Below are positions 23,009-24,792 of a DNA stretch of 24,792 bases, piece by piece; the first letter of the stretch is position 1, and each line of letters begins with the position of its first letter. The position numbers and the translations under genes were made by a program. A model generated the notes under the pieces. It was not told the DNA's origin, searched no databases, and saw nothing but the letters and a program-made list of their open reading frames with translations. Location of the stretch: NCBI GenBank assembly GCA_002449535.1, contig DJWZ01000002.1, positions 1-24,792 of the forward strand, in the 5' to 3' direction. The stretch comes from Prevotellaceae bacterium UBA7017 (GTDB taxonomy: Bacteria > Bacteroidota > Bacteroidia > Bacteroidales > Bacteroidaceae).

Positions 23009-24589
23009 ATGTTTCTTCTTTCAGGACAGCCGGTAAAAGAGCGCGATAATTCCGTATTCCATCATCTTGATTGGTGGACATGCCTTATTTATGTCCTTTT
23101 GGTCGTCTTCGGATGGTTCAGCGTCTGCGGGGCGTCATACGTCTTTGGCGAGACGACGGACATCTTGTCGTTCGACACGCGTTCCGGCATGCAGCTGGTG
23201 TGGATAGGAACCTCTTTCGTCTTGGCGCTGGTACTGGTATTGCTTGACCATCGGATATACGACACCTTTGCCGTGCCGCTGTATTGCTTTATGGTCGTAG
23301 TGTTGTTCCTTACCATATTCAATCCCCACGAGATAAAGGGCTCCCGCTCTTGGATAGCGTTGGGAAGCCTGCGCATACAGCCTGCCGAGTTCGCAAAATT
23401 CGCCACGGCGCTTGCGGTGGCTAAGGTGATGTCGAGCTACCGCTTCTCCTTGGACAATTATCGTGATATGATGAAGGCGGTAGGCGTCGTAGTCCTTCCG
23501 ATGCTGTTGATTATGTTGCAGCGTGAGACGGGGTCCGCACTGGTGTTTACGGCGTTCTTCCTGATGTTCTACCGTGAGGGGATGAGCGGCAGCGTCCTCT
23601 TTACCGCGTTCGCAATGGTGGTATATTTTGTCGTCGGCATAAGGTATAGCGAGACATTCTTGTGGGAAACACCGTCGCGTGTAGGCACCGTCGTCGTGAT
23701 GCTGTTGATACAGCTGTTCGTCGCCGGACTGTTGCAGGTGTATAGCAAGTCGCGGACTCGTACATATAGCATGTATGCAATGCCTATGCCGCACTACTCC
23801 TACAATCCTAATTCTGTTGCAAGTACGCTTGCCAAGGCGGTCGTGCTGAACACCCCGCTGAAGATTGCACTCGTTTCTTTGGGCAGTACCCTCGTGCTGA
23901 TATTGTTCTCAAAGTTCGTCGTGCCGTTCAATATAGTATGGCTGCAGGCGTTGGTGACGCTTTATATATTAGGCAACCTGGTGTGGATGTGGTTGAACGA
24001 CCGTATCCGCTCCCACCTCATGATAGCATTGTTCGGCATCGCCTCAGTCTTGTTCTCCGTGTCATCGTCATTTATCCTTAACCATGTCATGGAGCCCCAT
24101 CAGCGTGCGAGGATAAACGTGCTCTTGGGAATCGACAAGGATGTTACCGGCGCAGGATACAATGTCCATCAGAGCGTCATCGCTATCGGCTCTGGAGGAC
24201 TGACGGGAAAGGGCTTCCTTAATGGCACGCAGACAAAGCTGCATTTCGTCCCTGAACAGGATACCGACTTTATCTTCTGTACGGTAGGCGAGGAGGAGGG
24301 CTTCCTGGGAGCCACCGTCGTATTGGTGCTGTTCCTGGTGTTGGCAATGCGCCTGATGTACCTTGCCGACCGCCAGCATTTCGTGTTCGGAAGGGTATAT
24401 GGATATTGCGTGGCAAGCATCTTCCTATTCCACGTCTTCATAAATGTCGGTATGGTGCTGGGCATCACTCCCGTTATTGGTATTCCGCTGCCTTTCTTCT
24501 CGTATGGAGGTTCGTCCCTTTGGGGATTTACGATATTGCTATTCATCTTCCTGCGTATAGATGCCTCGCGCCATCTTTCCCACAGGTAA
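23009..24589 (+). CDS. rodA: RodA-type SEDS peptidoglycan glycosyltransferase
   Basis: This 526-residue polytopic membrane protein of the FtsW/RodA/SpoVE family polymerises lipid II for cell elongation together with a class B PBP. Family blocks seen are KGSRSWIALGSLRIQPAEFAK (residues about 110-131), GAGYNVHQSVIAIGSGGLTGKG (about 385-406), the catalytic aspartate D420 in EQDTDFIF, and GIPLPFFSYGGSSLW near the end. RodA is preferred over FtsW by these blocks and because the E. coli RodA TDFIF site is matched. E. coli RodA has 370 residues; here there are roughly 140 extra between the QRETGSAL helix and the GAGY block, with additional hydrophobic helices. Some insertion is common in Bacteroidetes. 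The gene is not next to mreBCD/mrdA in this window. Confidence 0.92.
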   Translation: MFLLSGQPVKERDNSVFHHLDWWTCLIYVLLVVFGWFSVCGASYVFGETTDILSFDTRSGMQLVWIGTSFVLALVLVLLDHRIYDTFAVPLYCFMVVVLFLTIFNPHEIKGSRSWIALGSLRIQPAEFAKFATALAVAKVMSSYRFSLDNYRDMMKAVGVVVLPMLLIMLQRETGSALVFTAFFLMFYREGMSGSVLFTAFAMVVYFVVGIRYSETFLWETPSRVGTVVVMLLIQLFVAGLLQVYSKSRTRTYSMYAMPMPHYSYNPNSVASTLAKAVVLNTPLKIALVSLGSTLVLILFSKFVVPFNIVWLQALVTLYILGNLVWMWLNDRIRSHLMIALFGIASVLFSVSSSFILNHVMEPHQRARINVLLGIDKDVTGAGYNVHQSVIAIGSGGLTGKGFLNGTQTKLHFVPEQDTDFIFCTVGEEEGFLGATVVLVLFLVLAMRLMYLADRQHFVFGRVYGYCVASIFLFHVFINVGMVLGITPVIGIPLPFFSYGGSSLWGFTILLFIFLRIDASRHLSHR

Positions 24590-24621
24590 GTTATTAACAA
24601 CGTTATTTATAATCTGCAGAT

Positions 24622-24792
24622 ATGGAGTCAAATTTCGTCGATTATGTAAAGATACAATGCCGCTCTGGCAAGGGTGGCAAGGGGTCTATGCACCTAAAGC
24701 ATGTAAAGTATAATCCTAACGGGGGACCGGATGGCGGTGACGGTGGTAGAGGCGGCTCTATCATCCTTCGTGGCAATCATAACTACTGGACA
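24622..24792 (+). CDS. obgE: GTPase ObgE, N-terminal end only
   Basis: The first 57 residues of the Obg/CgtA family are visible before the window ends. They read MESNFVDYVKI, then CRSGKGGKGSMHL and the glycine-rich GGPDGGDGGRGGSI, which is the unmistakable Obg fold (six polyproline-II-like helices). The full protein would be about 390 residues with a G domain; it is a ribosome-associated GTPase. The ATG lies 32 bases after rodA on the same strand, so it is probably co-transcribed. The GTPase motifs are outside the window. Confidence 0.95.
   Translation, partial: MESNFVDYVKIQCRSGKGGKGSMHLKHVKYNPNGGPDGGDGGRGGSIILRGNHNYWT

Overview
The window looks like a chromosomal segment of a Bacteroidales bacterium, most likely in or near Prevotellaceae. 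The reasons are: several upstream regions carry the Bacteroidetes promoter pattern (TTTG, about 20 nt, TAnnTTTG); one encoded protein has a type IX secretion (T9SS) C-terminal sorting domain and a PorZ-like propeller; the phosphatidylserine decarboxylase is the short, FGSR-cleaved form; and psd-pssA-dnaE occur in a row. The genus is inferred, not shown.

Left part (1-8057), AT-rich: a surface-glycan region. On the + strand are the tail of an unidentified gene, an ATP-grasp ligase and a GT2 glycosyltransferase. A HAD-IB phosphatase faces them on the - strand, and its stop overlaps that of the GT2. After a 379-bp non-coding stretch rich in repeats comes a - strand operon that reads, in transcription order, GT2 (rhamnosyltransferase-like), porZ-like T9SS gene, GT2, GT4. 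In Porphyromonas, PorZ binds the anionic LPS used to anchor T9SS cargo, so finding it among glycosyltransferases is suggestive.

Middle (8058-15140): a + strand operon for a tripartite RND efflux pump (adaptor lipoprotein, HAE1-type transporter, TolC-like outer-membrane lipoprotein) that ends with an LpxA acyltransferase for lipid A. A perfect short palindrome lies just upstream of the promoter -7 box and is a candidate operator.

Right part (15141-24792): core genes. rplS and tadA converge with overlapping ends. psd, pssA and dnaE form a tight operon behind a textbook Bacteroidetes promoter; psd and pssA supply phosphatidylethanolamine synthesis. dnaE converges on hpt-adk (- strand) across a 300-bp interval of palindromes, a 9-bp tandem repeat and a bidirectional terminator. 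rodA diverges from hpt and is followed by the start of obgE, cut by the window end.

GC content rises from left to right: hand-counted 60-base samples gave 25% at 4081, 38% at 17701, 58% at 21181 and 62% at 23101. I saw no tRNA, rRNA, CRISPR array, insertion sequence, phage or obvious defence system. The more interesting signals are the porZ-glycosyltransferase linkage, a GT4 enzyme that seems to lack an internal segment, lpxA tied to an efflux operon, and several unexplained palindromic or tandem repeats.
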